Shown here one piece after another: positions 19,314 to 27,457 of a DNA stretch of 64,000 bases. The notes under the pieces are model-generated. The model ran no database searches, was not told where the DNA came from, and saw nothing but the letters and a program-made list of their open reading frames with translations. The translations under genes and the position numbers were made by a program. Where the stretch lies: NCBI RefSeq assembly GCF_900059565.1, contig NZ_FIZW01000002.1, forward strand, positions 310,001-374,000, in the 5' to 3' direction. Position 1 is the stretch's first letter; every line of letters begins with the position of its first letter. The stretch is from Murdochiella massiliensis (GTDB lineage Bacteria; Bacillota; Clostridia; Tissierellales; Peptoniphilaceae).

Positions 19314-20306
19314 TTAGGCCTCCTTGACGTTTCGAGAAAGCCATGCTTCCGCAATCTGCACCGTATTGGTCGCCGCACCTTTTCGAATATTATCTGCCAC
19401 ACACCAGAGATGAACCGTATTGGGTCGAGAAATGTCCCGACGAATACGCCCGACAAAGATGTCGTCGCGATGCTTGCAATCCAGCGGTGTCGGATACACG
19501 AGATTGGCAGGATCGTCCTTGACGACCATACCTTCAACCGATGCGATCGCCCGACGAATCTCCTCCACCGAAAAGTCCTTTTCCAGCTCCACGTCCATGG
19601 CCACACTGTGGCCGTAATCCACCGGCACACGCACACACGTCGCGGTCACGGGAAGGTCGGGAAGGGCTAAAATTTTTCGTGTTTCATGGATCATCTTCCA
19701 TTCCTCTTTGGTATAACCGTCCGGAAGGAAGACATCGATGCGGGGAATCACATTTTTGGGCAGGGGCACGTCAAACGTGGTCGTCGTTCCCTTTTCCAAA
19801 TCCTGCAAGCCCTTTACCCCCGCACCGGCAGCCGCCTGATACGTGGAGTAGACGACGCGCTTAAGTCCATAGGCGTCACGCAAAACGCGCAAAATGGCCA
19901 TACATTGAATGGTCGAACAGTTAGGGTTGGCAATAATCCCGTGGTAGCCGTCCAGCACCTCGGGATTGACTTCCGGAACGACCAGCGGAACGCCTTCGAC
20001 CTGTCGCCACCGTGAGCTGTTGTCGATGACAAGAACGCCTGCGTTTGCCGCGATGGGCGCAAAGGTTTCGCTCGTCGACGCGCCTGCGGAAAACAAAGCG
20101 AAGTCGATCGGCCGGGAAAACGACGATTCGGTCAGCTCTTCCACCACCCATTCCTTTCCCTGAAAAGGCAACTTCTTGCCGGCGGATTTTTTGGTTGCCA
20201 GGGGAAATAGCTCCTGCACAGGAAAATGGCGCTCTTCCAACACCTTGAGCATCGTCCGTCCCACTAAGCCCGTCGCACCGACCACCGCTACGTTATAGCG
20301 TTTCAT
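19314..20306 (-). CDS. asd: Aspartate-semialdehyde dehydrogenase
   Basis: Reduces aspartyl phosphate to aspartate semialdehyde with NADPH, the branch point to lysine and threonine. 330 residues. Dinucleotide motif VVGATGLVGRTML begins at about residue 8; the catalytic cysteine is in NPNCSTIQ near 125-135, and the substrate-binding region RVPVDYGHS follows in the second domain. Its ATG overlaps the lysC stop as ATGA. No lysine-branch genes (dapA, dapB) are adjacent, so this operon is committed mainly to threonine. Confidence 0.96.
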   Translation of the reverse strand: MKRYNVAVVGATGLVGRTMLKVLEERHFPVQELFPLATKKSAGKKLPFQGKEWVVEELTESSFSRPIDFALFSAGASTSETFAPIAANAGVLVIDNSSRWRQVEGVPLVVPEVNPEVLDGYHGIIANPNCSTIQCMAILRVLRDAYGLKRVVYSTYQAAAGAGVKGLQDLEKGTTTTFDVPLPKNVIPRIDVFLPDGYTKEEWKMIHETRKILALPDLPVTATCVRVPVDYGHSVAMDVELEKDFSVEEIRRAIASVEGMVVKDDPANLVYPTPLDCKHRDDIFVGRIRRDISRPNTVHLWCVADNIRKGAATNTVQIAEAWLSRNVKEA

Positions 20307-21613
20307 AGTTCCTCCTTGAAAAATTCGCGATACAAGGCCGTAATCGCCTTCGCAAAATCAGCTTTAGCCACACCGATGATGATGTTGAGTTCGCTTGCTC
20401 CCTGCAAAATCATACGTACGGAAATACCGGCCTTGCCGAGAGCGGTAAAGAGCCGAGCCGCAACACCCGCGCGCTTCGCCATACCTTCGCCTACCACCGC
20501 CAACAAGGTGATATCATCCTCCACAGCGATGGCATCGGGTTCGCAGAAAATCGAGATCTCTTCCAGTATCTTTTTCTGTTTGCTGCGGAAGGGATCTTCC
20601 CGAACGATGACGGACACCGTATCAATCGACGACGGCATATGTTCTACCGCACAGCCGTTGGCTTCAAAAACCGAAACCAGTCGACGCAAAAAGCCCGAAT
20701 CGCCGGCCGCATGGCGTTTTTCCACATGCACGAGCATAAAGCCGTTTTTCCCGGAAATACCGGTAACAATTCGCGGCGAATCCTCTTTTTTCGGCACGAT
20801 GCGCGTGCCCGGATCGTTCGGGGCATTGGTGTTTCGAATGTGAATGGGAACTCCGGCATGATGTGCCGGATAAACGGCATCTTCATGCAAAACCTGTGCC
20901 CCCATGTAACTTAACTCATGCAATTCTTCATACGTGATGACCTCGATGGGCTTAGGGTCGTTTACGATGCGCGGATCCGCAGCTAAAAAGCCGGAAACAT
21001 CCGTCCAGTTTTCATAAACGGGCGCATGCAAGGCAGCCGACAGAATCGATCCGGTAATGTCGGAGCCGCCACGCGAAAAGGTCACAATCTCGCCGTTTTC
21101 TTTCGCTCCGTAGAATCCCGGAACAACAAAATGGCCATCTTTTAATGCCTCCGCGCTCAACACCAGGCTTGTATGCAAATCCAAATTTCCGGAATCCTCG
21201 AAGCGAATGATTTCCGAGGCATCCACAAAACGAAAATTCAGCGCAGCGGCCAACAGCTTTGCGGAAAGATATTCGCCGCGGCTGGCGGCATAATCCGCCG
21301 AAGCGCCCGCAAAGATATGTCGCTTTACTTCTTCCAGGTCTCTTTCCAGTGGATAGGCCAGTTCCAGCGCATCGCGAATCGTTAAATAGCGTTCAGCTAT
21401 GGAGGAAAACACCTCATTTCCGCCCATATCAATGGTCGCCAGTTGATGCGTGAGATAGAGCATGTCGGTCACTTTATGACCGCTCGGTGTTCGTTTTCCC
21501 GGAGCCGAAACCACAATGACACTGCGCTCTGCATCCTCTTGGACAATCGCCATCACTTTTCTAAATTGCGTAATGTCCGCCAACGACGACCCGCCGAATT
21601 TTGCGACCTTCAT
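20303..21613 (-). CDS. lysC: Aspartate kinase
   Basis: First step of the aspartate family: ATP-dependent phosphorylation of aspartate. 436 residues. The N-terminal KFGGSSLAD is at 5-13, SAPGKRT near 36, FSRGGSDITG in the kinase domain, and two C-terminal ACT repeats (VVGEGMAKRAGVAARLF marks the second) that bind the feedback amino acid. In this operon the inhibitor is probably threonine, but sequence does not prove it. The ATG at 21611-21613 follows AAGGAGGAAAC. An earlier in-frame ATG behind GGAGAGG would add 23 residues that do not belong to the domain. First gene of the threonine operon. Confidence 0.94.
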   Translation of the reverse strand: MKVAKFGGSSLADITQFRKVMAIVQEDAERSVIVVSAPGKRTPSGHKVTDMLYLTHQLATIDMGGNEVFSSIAERYLTIRDALELAYPLERDLEEVKRHIFAGASADYAASRGEYLSAKLLAAALNFRFVDASEIIRFEDSGNLDLHTSLVLSAEALKDGHFVVPGFYGAKENGEIVTFSRGGSDITGSILSAALHAPVYENWTDVSGFLAADPRIVNDPKPIEVITYEELHELSYMGAQVLHEDAVYPAHHAGVPIHIRNTNAPNDPGTRIVPKKEDSPRIVTGISGKNGFMLVHVEKRHAAGDSGFLRRLVSVFEANGCAVEHMPSSIDTVSVIVREDPFRSKQKKILEEISIFCEPDAIAVEDDITLLAVVGEGMAKRAGVAARLFTALGKAGISVRMILQGASELNIIIGVAKADFAKAITALYREFFKEEL

Positions 21614-21730
21614 GTTTCCTCCTTTACTGCCGGCAAACGACGTTTCGCTTCGTCCGGCAACCAACCTGCTTATAATGGACATCCTCTCCGTGCGCAGGAA
21701 AGCGCCTCACGACAAGGACGATTTTCACTT
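21614..21730 (-). promoter_or_regulatory. Structured leader of the lysC-thrB operon
   Basis: About 116 nt of untranslated leader are predicted between the promoter and the lysC ATG. Two hairpins are evident on the minus strand: GGCGC-tttcct-GCGC near the 5' end, and one built from GCCGGACG / CGTCGTTTGCCGGC just before the ribosome binding site. No threonine-rich leader peptide, T-box core or lysine-riboswitch core could be recognised. Regulation by translation control is possible but unproven. Confidence 0.4.
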
Positions 21731-21735
21731 TTTAC

Positions 21736-21764
21736 AGTGTATCGGTTATTCATGGGGGCGTCAA
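21736..21764 (-). promoter_or_regulatory. Sigma-A promoter of the lysC operon
   Basis: Minus strand TTGACG (21759-21764), 17-bp spacer, TACACT (21736-21741). Both hexamers differ little from consensus and the spacing is ideal. Predicted start near 21729. Confidence 0.7.
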
Positions 21765-21942
21765 TGGATTTTCATTCGCTTTCCCCGATTTTTATTCTAT
21801 TTGTCCGCATTTTTAACCGAATGGTTCTTTTCCATTGGGCAAACCCGTTTTTTGCGATAGAATAACGGTACTTGCCGTAGAATAACGGCAGAATAACGCC
21901 GATCGTATAACAGAAAAGCGATGCATGTGCGGTACGCGATAT

Positions 21943-21970
21943 TTGTATCCGAAAATTTCCTGCGTACAAT
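21943..21970 (+). promoter_or_regulatory. Probable promoter of queH
   Basis: TTGTAT (21943-21948), 16-bp spacer, TACAAT (21965-21970), 38 bp before the queH ATG. Upstream, AGAATAACG occurs three times (21859, 21879, 21890) and might be a regulator site. Confidence 0.45.
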
Positions 21971-22008
21971 GCCGGCATCCAACCGTGTGCTCAAATAAGG
22001 AAAAATGA

Positions 22009-22638
22009 ATGGAAAAGGTGAATTATCAAAAAAAGCTGGAGAAAACACTGGAAGCTCTGGAACGCAACCACGAAGTTCCACGCCTCCTTTTGCACAGCTG
22101 TTGCGGACCGTGCAGCAGTTATGTGCTCGAGTACCTGTCCCGCTATTTTGAAATCACGGTGTATTATTTTAATCCGAATATCTATCCGCCGGAGGAGTAT
22201 GCGTTTCGCGAACAGGAACAAAAACGGTTGCTTTCGAATATGCCATCTCCCCATCCCCTTCATTTCCTGCCGGCTGCCTATCATCCGGAGGACTATTTCG
22301 CTGCTGTTAAAGGAATGGAAGATTTGCCGGAAAAAAGCGACCGCTGCCGTGTCTGCTTCACGTTGCGTTTGGAAGAAACGGCAAAGGTCGCCAAAGAACA
22401 AGGTTTCGATTATTTTACCACGACGCTTTCGCTCTCGCCGCATAAAAATGCAGAATTACTGAACGAAATCGGCGGCACATTAGCCGAACAATATGGGGTA
22501 TCGTATCTCTTTTCCGACTTCAAAAAGAAAAACGGCTTCAAGCGTTCTACGGAGCTGAGCGCGCAATATGGCATGTATCGCCAGGACTATTGCGGATGTC
22601 TCTTTTCCTACCGTGCAAGGCACGACGAAACCACGTAA
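22009..22638 (+). CDS. queH: Epoxyqueuosine reductase QueH
   Basis: Catalyses the last step of queuosine biosynthesis, reducing epoxyqueuosine at the wobble position of tRNA. 209 residues, formerly DUF208. The characteristic CCGPCSS near residue 29 and later cysteine pair RCRVCFTLRLEETA near 110, plus the QDYCGCLFS close to the C-terminus, are thought to carry an iron-sulfur cluster and metal site. QueH replaces the cobalamin-dependent QueG in many anaerobes. No other queuosine gene is nearby. ATG 22009 follows AAGGAAAA. Confidence 0.93.
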   Translation: MEKVNYQKKLEKTLEALERNHEVPRLLLHSCCGPCSSYVLEYLSRYFEITVYYFNPNIYPPEEYAFREQEQKRLLSNMPSPHPLHFLPAAYHPEDYFAAVKGMEDLPEKSDRCRVCFTLRLEETAKVAKEQGFDYFTTTLSLSPHKNAELLNEIGGTLAEQYGVSYLFSDFKKKNGFKRSTELSAQYGMYRQDYCGCLFSYRARHDETT

Positions 22639-22653
22639 ACAAACGCCCGATCA

Positions 22654-23247
22654 CTATTTTACGCGCCAAATCCCCTTTTCCGTCACGACAATGGGAAGCG
22701 GTACATCCCAGGGATCCATGGGCACGCTCTCAGAAAGCAATTGATGAAAGCAGACCAGTGCTGTATCGCCGGTGTAGTCCGCTAAAAAGCGATCATAAAA
22801 GCCGCCGCCGCGTCCCAGACGTGCGCCCGCAAGTGTTGCACTGAGACAAGGGACAACAGTAAAATCCACGTTTTCCGGCGATACCGTGGGGGTATCTTCC
22901 GCCGGTTCCGGAATACCGAAGCGGCTTTTCTTCAATGTATCCAACGAGGTGATGGGATGAAGCGCCATCTTCCCCATCGAGAGAACACGCGGTACGACGA
23001 GGGTTTTGCCATCCGCAAGAACGGCATTTAACAAGGTCGACGTATTCAACTCTCGTTCCATCGATACAAAGCAAAAAACGGTCTGTGCCTTTTGATATTC
23101 CGGCAGTGGTCGGATAGCGTCGCAAATGGTCTTACTGGCTTCTTGCAGATAGGTATCCTCCAAGGCCTTCCAGCGATTTTTGATTTCCTGACGAAAGGCC
23201 TTCTTTTCTTCTTTTGCCCGGGAAGGGGCGGAATGCATATCGTTCAT
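22654..23247 (-). CDS. 5-formyltetrahydrofolate cyclo-ligase
   Basis: ATP-dependent conversion of 5-formyl-THF (folinate) to 5,10-methenyl-THF, a folate repair/salvage step. 197 residues. The family signature LGRGGGFYDRFLADY lies near the C-terminus and the basic N-terminal KKAFRQEIKNRWKAL helix binds ATP. The chosen ATG at 23245-23247 is 6 bp from AAAGGAG; an ATG two codons earlier touches the Shine-Dalgarno. It converges on queH with a gap of 15 bp and is divergent from the dCMP deaminase gene. Confidence 0.92.
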   Translation of the reverse strand: MNDMHSAPSRAKEEKKAFRQEIKNRWKALEDTYLQEASKTICDAIRPLPEYQKAQTVFCFVSMERELNTSTLLNAVLADGKTLVVPRVLSMGKMALHPITSLDTLKKSRFGIPEPAEDTPTVSPENVDFTVVPCLSATLAGARLGRGGGFYDRFLADYTGDTALVCFHQLLSESVPMDPWDVPLPIVVTEKGIWRVK

Positions 23248-23281
23248 GCGCATCTCCTTTTCTCCGATATGGTAATTCTCA

Positions 23282-23290
23282 TGTTAAAAT
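23282..23290 (+). promoter_or_regulatory. Extended -10 promoter of the dCMP deaminase gene
   Basis: TGTTAAAAT (23282-23290) fits the extended -10 form TGnTAnnnT. No good -35 is seen. The gene starts 31 bp downstream with AAGGAGG. Confidence 0.4.
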
Positions 23291-23321
23291 GGTAGCACAG
23301 ACAAGCAATAAGGAGGAAGAT

Positions 23322-23777
23322 ATGGCACGCAAAAGCTGGAACCAATACTTTATGGAAATGGCACTCACAGTGGCGGAACGCGGCACCTGTGATCGCGCCT
23401 ATGTGGGCTGTGTGCTGGTAAACGAGGAGCATCGCATTGTATCCACCGGCTACAACGGCTCCGTTGCGGGCAATCCGCATTGTGATGAAATCGGTCATAC
23501 GATGCGCGACGGGCATTGCATCGCTACCATTCATGCCGAGATGAACGCCCTGCTCTATTGCGCCAAGTCGGGCATTTCGGTCAACGGCTGCACCTGCTAT
23601 GTCACCCATTTTCCGTGTCTAAATTGCACAAAATCACTGATTCAGGCAGGGATTCGAAAAATCTACTATCGGGAAGGCTATCGCATGGACGACTATGCCC
23701 TGGAACTTCTTGAGCGCAACCATATTCCGTATGAACAGCTGAAAGATGAAAACGACGAAGCGGCCGATCACCAATAG
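23322..23777 (+). CDS. Deoxycytidylate (dCMP) deaminase
   Basis: Zinc enzyme that converts dCMP to dUMP for thymidylate synthesis; the same fold is found in ComEB. 151 residues. Zinc ligands and catalytic glutamate appear in IHAEMNAL (about residues 71-78) and PCLNC (about 99-103). An additional His/Cys-rich insert, NPHCDEIGHTMRDGHC, is the second zinc site of this family. The ATG at 23322 follows AAGGAGGAAGAT; earlier in-frame codons overlap the divergent gene. A hairpin overlapping the stop ends the transcript. Confidence 0.93.
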   Translation: MARKSWNQYFMEMALTVAERGTCDRAYVGCVLVNEEHRIVSTGYNGSVAGNPHCDEIGHTMRDGHCIATIHAEMNALLYCAKSGISVNGCTCYVTHFPCLNCTKSLIQAGIRKIYYREGYRMDDYALELLERNHIPYEQLKDENDEAADHQ

Positions 23778-23800
23778 GTGTTCGACCGCTTTCCATTTTT
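23759..23800 (+). terminator. Terminator of the dCMP deaminase gene
   Basis: Hairpin arms AGCGGCCGATCACC and GGTGTTCGACCGCT (12 of 14 paired) around AATA, followed by TTCCATTTTT. It includes the stop codon. Confidence 0.65.
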
Positions 23801-23840
23801 GTATATTGCGCTTCCATCTCCGCGATGACCTCAATCATCC

Positions 23841-24209
23841 TTAAATCTCTGCAATAACCTCAATCTCGCAAAGAGCTCCTTTGGGAATATCCTTCACGGC
23901 GATGCAACTTCTGGCCGGTGTATTCGTGAAATAGTCCGCGTACACCGCATTAAAGGCGGCAAAATCGTTGATATCAGCAAGGAAGCAAAGGGTCTTCACC
24001 ACGTGCGTCAGATCCGTTCCCGCGGCTTCCAAAATTGCTTTTACGTTCTCGCAACTCTGTTTCGTCTGCTCTTCAATCGTCTTCGGCATCTCGCCGGTTT
24101 CCGGATTGACCGGAAGCTGTCCCGAAGTATACACCAGATTTCCCGTAATTTGTGCCTGTGCATAGGGGCCGATGGCTCCCGGTGCTTTTTTCGTGTCGAC
24201 GACTTTCAT
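23841..24209 (-). CDS. ridA: RidA-family enamine/imine deaminase
   Basis: Small trimeric cytosolic protein (122 residues) that hydrolyses reactive enamine/imine intermediates released by PLP enzymes such as threonine dehydratase. The N-terminal KAPGAIGPYAQA, the middle YTSGQLP and the C-terminal PARSCIAVKDIPKGALCEIEVIA contain the active-site arginine and glutamate. It fits a genome rich in amino-acid metabolism. ATG 24207-24209 follows AGAGGAGAGTGTG. It appears to be transcribed alone. Confidence 0.94.
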   Translation of the reverse strand: MKVVDTKKAPGAIGPYAQAQITGNLVYTSGQLPVNPETGEMPKTIEEQTKQSCENVKAILEAAGTDLTHVVKTLCFLADINDFAAFNAVYADYFTNTPARSCIAVKDIPKGALCEIEVIAEI

Positions 24210-24310
24210 CACACTCTCCTCTCTTCGCGTTTGCATATATTCTGTATTATACTGTTCAGCATAATGAGAAGAATGCCGAATGTAAAGGGTGTTTTCCGGA
24301 GCTTACAGAA

Positions 24311-24340
24311 AAAGGCGGTCGCATGAGCGACCGCCTTTTT
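24311..24340. terminator. Rho-independent terminator after metQ
   Basis: Perfect 9-bp stem GGCGGTCGC / GCGACCGCC around ATGA with A-tract on one side and TTTTT on the other, so usable in both directions. It ends the minus-strand met operon and separates it from ridA. Confidence 0.85.
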
Positions 24341-24363
24341 GTTTTGATATGAAATTGATTGCT

Positions 24364-25233
24364 CTAGAATGCCGGAACGATAGCACCCTGGTACTTGTCG
24401 TTGATGAACTTCTTCACGGTCTCGGACTGCAATTCTTCCATCAGAATCTTGAATTTCTCTTCGTTCTCTTCCCCTTCACGAACGGCAATAATATTGGCAT
24501 AGGGGCTGTCTTTGTCTTCGATCACCAGATTGTCTTTAATCGGATTGAGGTTTTCTTCCAGCGCATAATTGGAGTTGATCAACGCGAGATCCGCATCCTG
24601 ATAAGTGCGCGCCAGAGCGGCCGCTTCCATGGGAACGAAGGTCAACTTCTTGGGGTTTTCCGTGATATTGGCTTCGGTGACGTTGATGTTGGTCGGATCA
24701 TCCAATTTGATGAGATTGTGTTTTGCCAGCAACAGCAGCGCACGCGCACCGTTGGAAACATCGTTCGGGATGAGAACCTTGGCACCTTCCGGCAGTTCTT
24801 CCAACGTTTTGTATTTGGCGGAATACGCAGCCAGCGGTTCCAGATGGACAGCGCCGATGCTGACCAATTTCAGATTATTTTCTTTCTTGAAGGCATCCAG
24901 ATACGGCAGGTGTTGGAAGAAGTTGGCGTCGATCTCGCCGCTGGCAAGCGCCTGGTTAGGAATGACGTAGTCATCAAACGTGACGATTTCCAGGTTAATT
25001 CCGCGCTTAGCAAGATTATCTTTCACCGCTTCCACGATTTCCGCATGCGGAACCGGGCTGACGCCGATTTTAATCGTCTGTTGTTCCGTACCGGTCGAGG
25101 CTTCCTGCGTAGCTGAGGAATCCGGGGCAACATTCTGCGCTTCTTTTGATTCGTCATTGTTCGAAGCGGAATTTCCGCAAGCCGTAAAGATAAGCGTCAG
25201 TGCAAAAAGTAGGGCTAAAAGTGTTTTTTTCAT
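24364..25233 (-). CDS. metQ: Methionine ABC transporter substrate-binding lipoprotein
   Basis: 289-residue NLPA-family lipoprotein. A signal peptide with lipobox TLIFTAC places the mature N-terminal cysteine at about residue 21, followed by an Asn/Ser/Glu-rich linker. Mature-domain marks are IKIGVSPVPHAEIVE, SGEIDANFFQHLPYLD and VLIPNDVSNGARALLLL. It captures methionine outside the membrane and passes it to MetI. The ATG at 25231-25233 follows AAGGAGAACATC. It is the last gene of metN-metI-metQ, the order usual for this importer, and the T-box upstream supports methionine as substrate. Confidence 0.92.
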   Translation of the reverse strand: MKKTLLALLFALTLIFTACGNSASNNDESKEAQNVAPDSSATQEASTGTEQQTIKIGVSPVPHAEIVEAVKDNLAKRGINLEIVTFDDYVIPNQALASGEIDANFFQHLPYLDAFKKENNLKLVSIGAVHLEPLAAYSAKYKTLEELPEGAKVLIPNDVSNGARALLLLAKHNLIKLDDPTNINVTEANITENPKKLTFVPMEAAALARTYQDADLALINSNYALEENLNPIKDNLVIEDKDSPYANIIAVREGEENEEKFKILMEELQSETVKKFINDKYQGAIVPAF

Positions 25234-25323
25234 GATGTTCTCCTTTTTGTTCAGCACCCTTCCGGCAACCATACCGCCCGAGTGCTCTTTCGTTTCGTTC
25301 CGTTTTCGTTTGTTTCTTCTTCA

Positions 25324-25965
25324 TTACCGTTTATCTATGGATCGGGCAAGTGTATTGCCCGCAAGTTGAATAAGCTGCACGACCACGACGATGACGATGA
25401 CGGAAGCCCATAGCAGATCTTCCTGACGTCGGTAGTAGCCGTAACGTTGCGCCACCGCGCCCAGACCGCCGCCGCCGAGGGCGCCTGCCATGGCCGTATA
25501 ACCGATGAGGTTAATGATGGTGGTGGTCATGGCTTGGATGAGGCTCGGAAGCGCCTCCGGAAGAAGCACCTGAAAGATGATCTGGCGATTGGTGGATCCC
25601 ATCGCCTTCGCGGCTTCCAAAATTCCGCCATCCACCTCATTCAATGCGGTCTCTACCAGACGGGCAAAAAACGGTGCTGCCGAAGCGGCAAGAGAAAAAA
25701 TCGTCGCTGTCGATCCGATGGCCGTTCCGATGATCGCGCGCGTCACCGGGATGAGCAAAATCATCAAAATAACGTATGGGATGGATCGGGCAATATTAAC
25801 AATGGCGTCCACCACGCGATACAGAGCGGGCTTTTCCGACAGGCCTCCCTTTTGCGTCAGATAGAGCAGAATGCCGATCGGCGTGCCCAGGATAAAGGCA
25901 AAGGCGGCGCCGAAAAAGACCATGTACAATGTTTCGAGCGTGGCCTGCGTGAGAATTTCGGTCAT
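25324..25965 (-). CDS. metI: Methionine ABC transporter permease
   Basis: Membrane permease of 213 residues with about five transmembrane helices and the coupling loop EAAKAMGSTNRQIIFQVLLPEALPSLI, which contacts the ATPase MetN. The ATG at 25963-25965 overlaps the stop of metN as TAATG, so translation is coupled. A 90-bp gap separates it from metQ, holding the metQ ribosome binding site. Confidence 0.93.
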   Translation of the reverse strand: MTEILTQATLETLYMVFFGAAFAFILGTPIGILLYLTQKGGLSEKPALYRVVDAIVNIARSIPYVILMILLIPVTRAIIGTAIGSTATIFSLAASAAPFFARLVETALNEVDGGILEAAKAMGSTNRQIIFQVLLPEALPSLIQAMTTTIINLIGYTAMAGALGGGGLGAVAQRYGYYRRQEDLLWASVIVIVVVVQLIQLAGNTLARSIDKR

Positions 25966-26969
25966 TATTTCATCACCTCCACATCCACTTGTTTTCGAAA
26001 GGCATCCAAGGCGCACATTCGGTCGGCCTCCGAGCCCGTCAGTTCAATGATTGTATAGCCGATTTCGCCCTGACGGAACGTATCAATGTTCGCCGATAAA
26101 ATGGATATGCCTACCGGAATCTGTTTCAACACATCGGCAATCAGCGAGTGCTGAATGTTTTCCTTTCGATAAGTGAGCTTGACGACGTCTCCGGTAAACT
26201 CGCGATTGCGCAGAAAGTCGAATTCGTCGGCATCCTGCAACTTGGAAATAAACGACTTGGTTACGGGATGCTTCGGCTGAAAAAAGAGATCCCGTGTCGT
26301 GCCCATTTCGACGATCTCCCCGTCCGCCATCACGGCGATGCGATCACATATCTCCTTTGCGACTTCCATCTGGTGCGTAATCATGATGATGGTCGTCTTA
26401 TAAGTCTGTGCCAGATCACGAAGCAGTTCCAGAATGGAAGCCGTGTTTTTCGGATCGAGCGCCGAGGTTCCTTCATCGGATAGCAGGATCTTGGGCTGCA
26501 GAGCCATCGCCCGGGCAATCGCCACGCGCTGTTGTTGACCACCGGAGAGTTCGGACGGATAGGCGTTTGCACGATCGGCAAGGCCGATAAACTGCAGCAA
26601 CTCTTCCGTTCTGGCGTTCGTCTTTTCTTTACTCCAACCGGCAATCTGCATGGGATAGGCGATGTTCTTGCGTATGCTTTTCTGTCGGAAAAGATTGAAC
26701 GACTGAAAAATCATGCCGATGTCTTTTCGAGCCGTTAACAGTTCCTGCGGATTGAGATCGGTCACATTCACCCCGTCAATGATAATGCGGCCGGATGTCG
26801 GCTCCTCAAGACGGTTTAACAACCGAACCAGTGTGGATTTTCCGGCACCGCTTAAGCCGATAATTCCGAAAATTTCGCCTTCATTTACTTCAAAGGACAC
26901 ATCACGCACAGCGTGCAGTACACCGTTGTCGGCGGAAAATTGTTTACTGACGTGTTCTACACAAATCAT
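25965..26969 (-). CDS. metN: Methionine ABC transporter ATP-binding protein
   Basis: ATPase of 334 residues. Walker A GLSGAGKST is near residues 38-46, the signature LSGGQQQRVAIARA near 141-154 and Walker B ILLSDEGTSALD at about 162-173. The last 80 or so residues form the NIL regulatory domain, which binds methionine in MetN proteins and inhibits transport when the cell is replete. ATG 26967-26969 follows AAGGAGGAACGC. First gene behind the T-box leader. Confidence 0.94.
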   Translation of the reverse strand: MICVEHVSKQFSADNGVLHAVRDVSFEVNEGEIFGIIGLSGAGKSTLVRLLNRLEEPTSGRIIIDGVNVTDLNPQELLTARKDIGMIFQSFNLFRQKSIRKNIAYPMQIAGWSKEKTNARTEELLQFIGLADRANAYPSELSGGQQQRVAIARAMALQPKILLSDEGTSALDPKNTASILELLRDLAQTYKTTIIMITHQMEVAKEICDRIAVMADGEIVEMGTTRDLFFQPKHPVTKSFISKLQDADEFDFLRNREFTGDVVKLTYRKENIQHSLIADVLKQIPVGISILSANIDTFRQGEIGYTIIELTGSEADRMCALDAFRKQVDVEVMK

Positions 26970-27029
26970 GCGTTCCTCCTTTCTCTTTTCCGGCCTGCAC
27001 TTTACGACCGGTTCTTCTTTGCGGATGGC

Positions 27030-27290
27030 ATTAAAAAACGCCCCTTGTCAACGACAAAGGACGAAAAAATTTCCGCGGTACCACCTTACTTCGCATCCAA
27101 CGATGCGCACCTTCAAGCACAATCATGCTCTAACTCTATAACGGGAGTTCCCGTACAACCCTAAGATCGAATTGTCCCATCCGAGGCCATGTTCCTCTCG
27201 ACTCCCACGCGCCCTTCTCAGCTACCGGGCTTCTCTGTAACGCTTCTTTCGAAAGTACTCTTCTCTTCTGCTGGTTTGTTATGAAGTTGT
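27030..27290 (-). promoter_or_regulatory. T-box leader of metNIQ, apparent methionine specifier
   Basis: Minus-strand leader with the invariant T-box core AGGTGGTACCGCGG (about 27072-27085), followed by a rho-independent terminator made of CGTCCTTTGTC / GACAAGGGGCG and TTTTTT (27032-27063). Stem I occupies roughly 27180-27275. On its 3' side GAGGAAC-ATG-GCCTC presents AUG at the place expected for the specifier codon, fitting regulation by uncharged tRNA-Met. Uncharged tRNA would favour the antiterminator and switch on methionine import. Confidence 0.9.
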
Positions 27291-27294
27291 GGAT

Positions 27295-27323
27295 ACTATA
27301 CGCGAGGGAAAATCATTTGTCAA
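27295..27323 (-). promoter_or_regulatory. Promoter of the T-box-metNIQ transcript
   Basis: Minus strand TTGACA (27318-27323, perfect consensus), 17-bp spacer, TATAGT (27295-27300). Transcription would begin just before stem I of the T-box. Confidence 0.85.
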
Positions 27324-27457
27324 GCCTATCCTGCTTTTTTTCTCCTCTTTTTTTGGAGACATCCGAAAGCTTGTCCGGAACACGGATACAGCCCGAGATG
27401 GATGAAGCACGTCAAGAGATTGCCGCAAAAGCCCGTCCGGAACACGAATAATCCATT

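Noticed and set aside
27392-27451. Short plus-strand frame ending ARPEHE
   Set aside because: 17 codons from its ATG, no ribosome binding site, no neighbour to explain it; GTCCGGAACACG occurs twice nearby and is probably a chance repeat.
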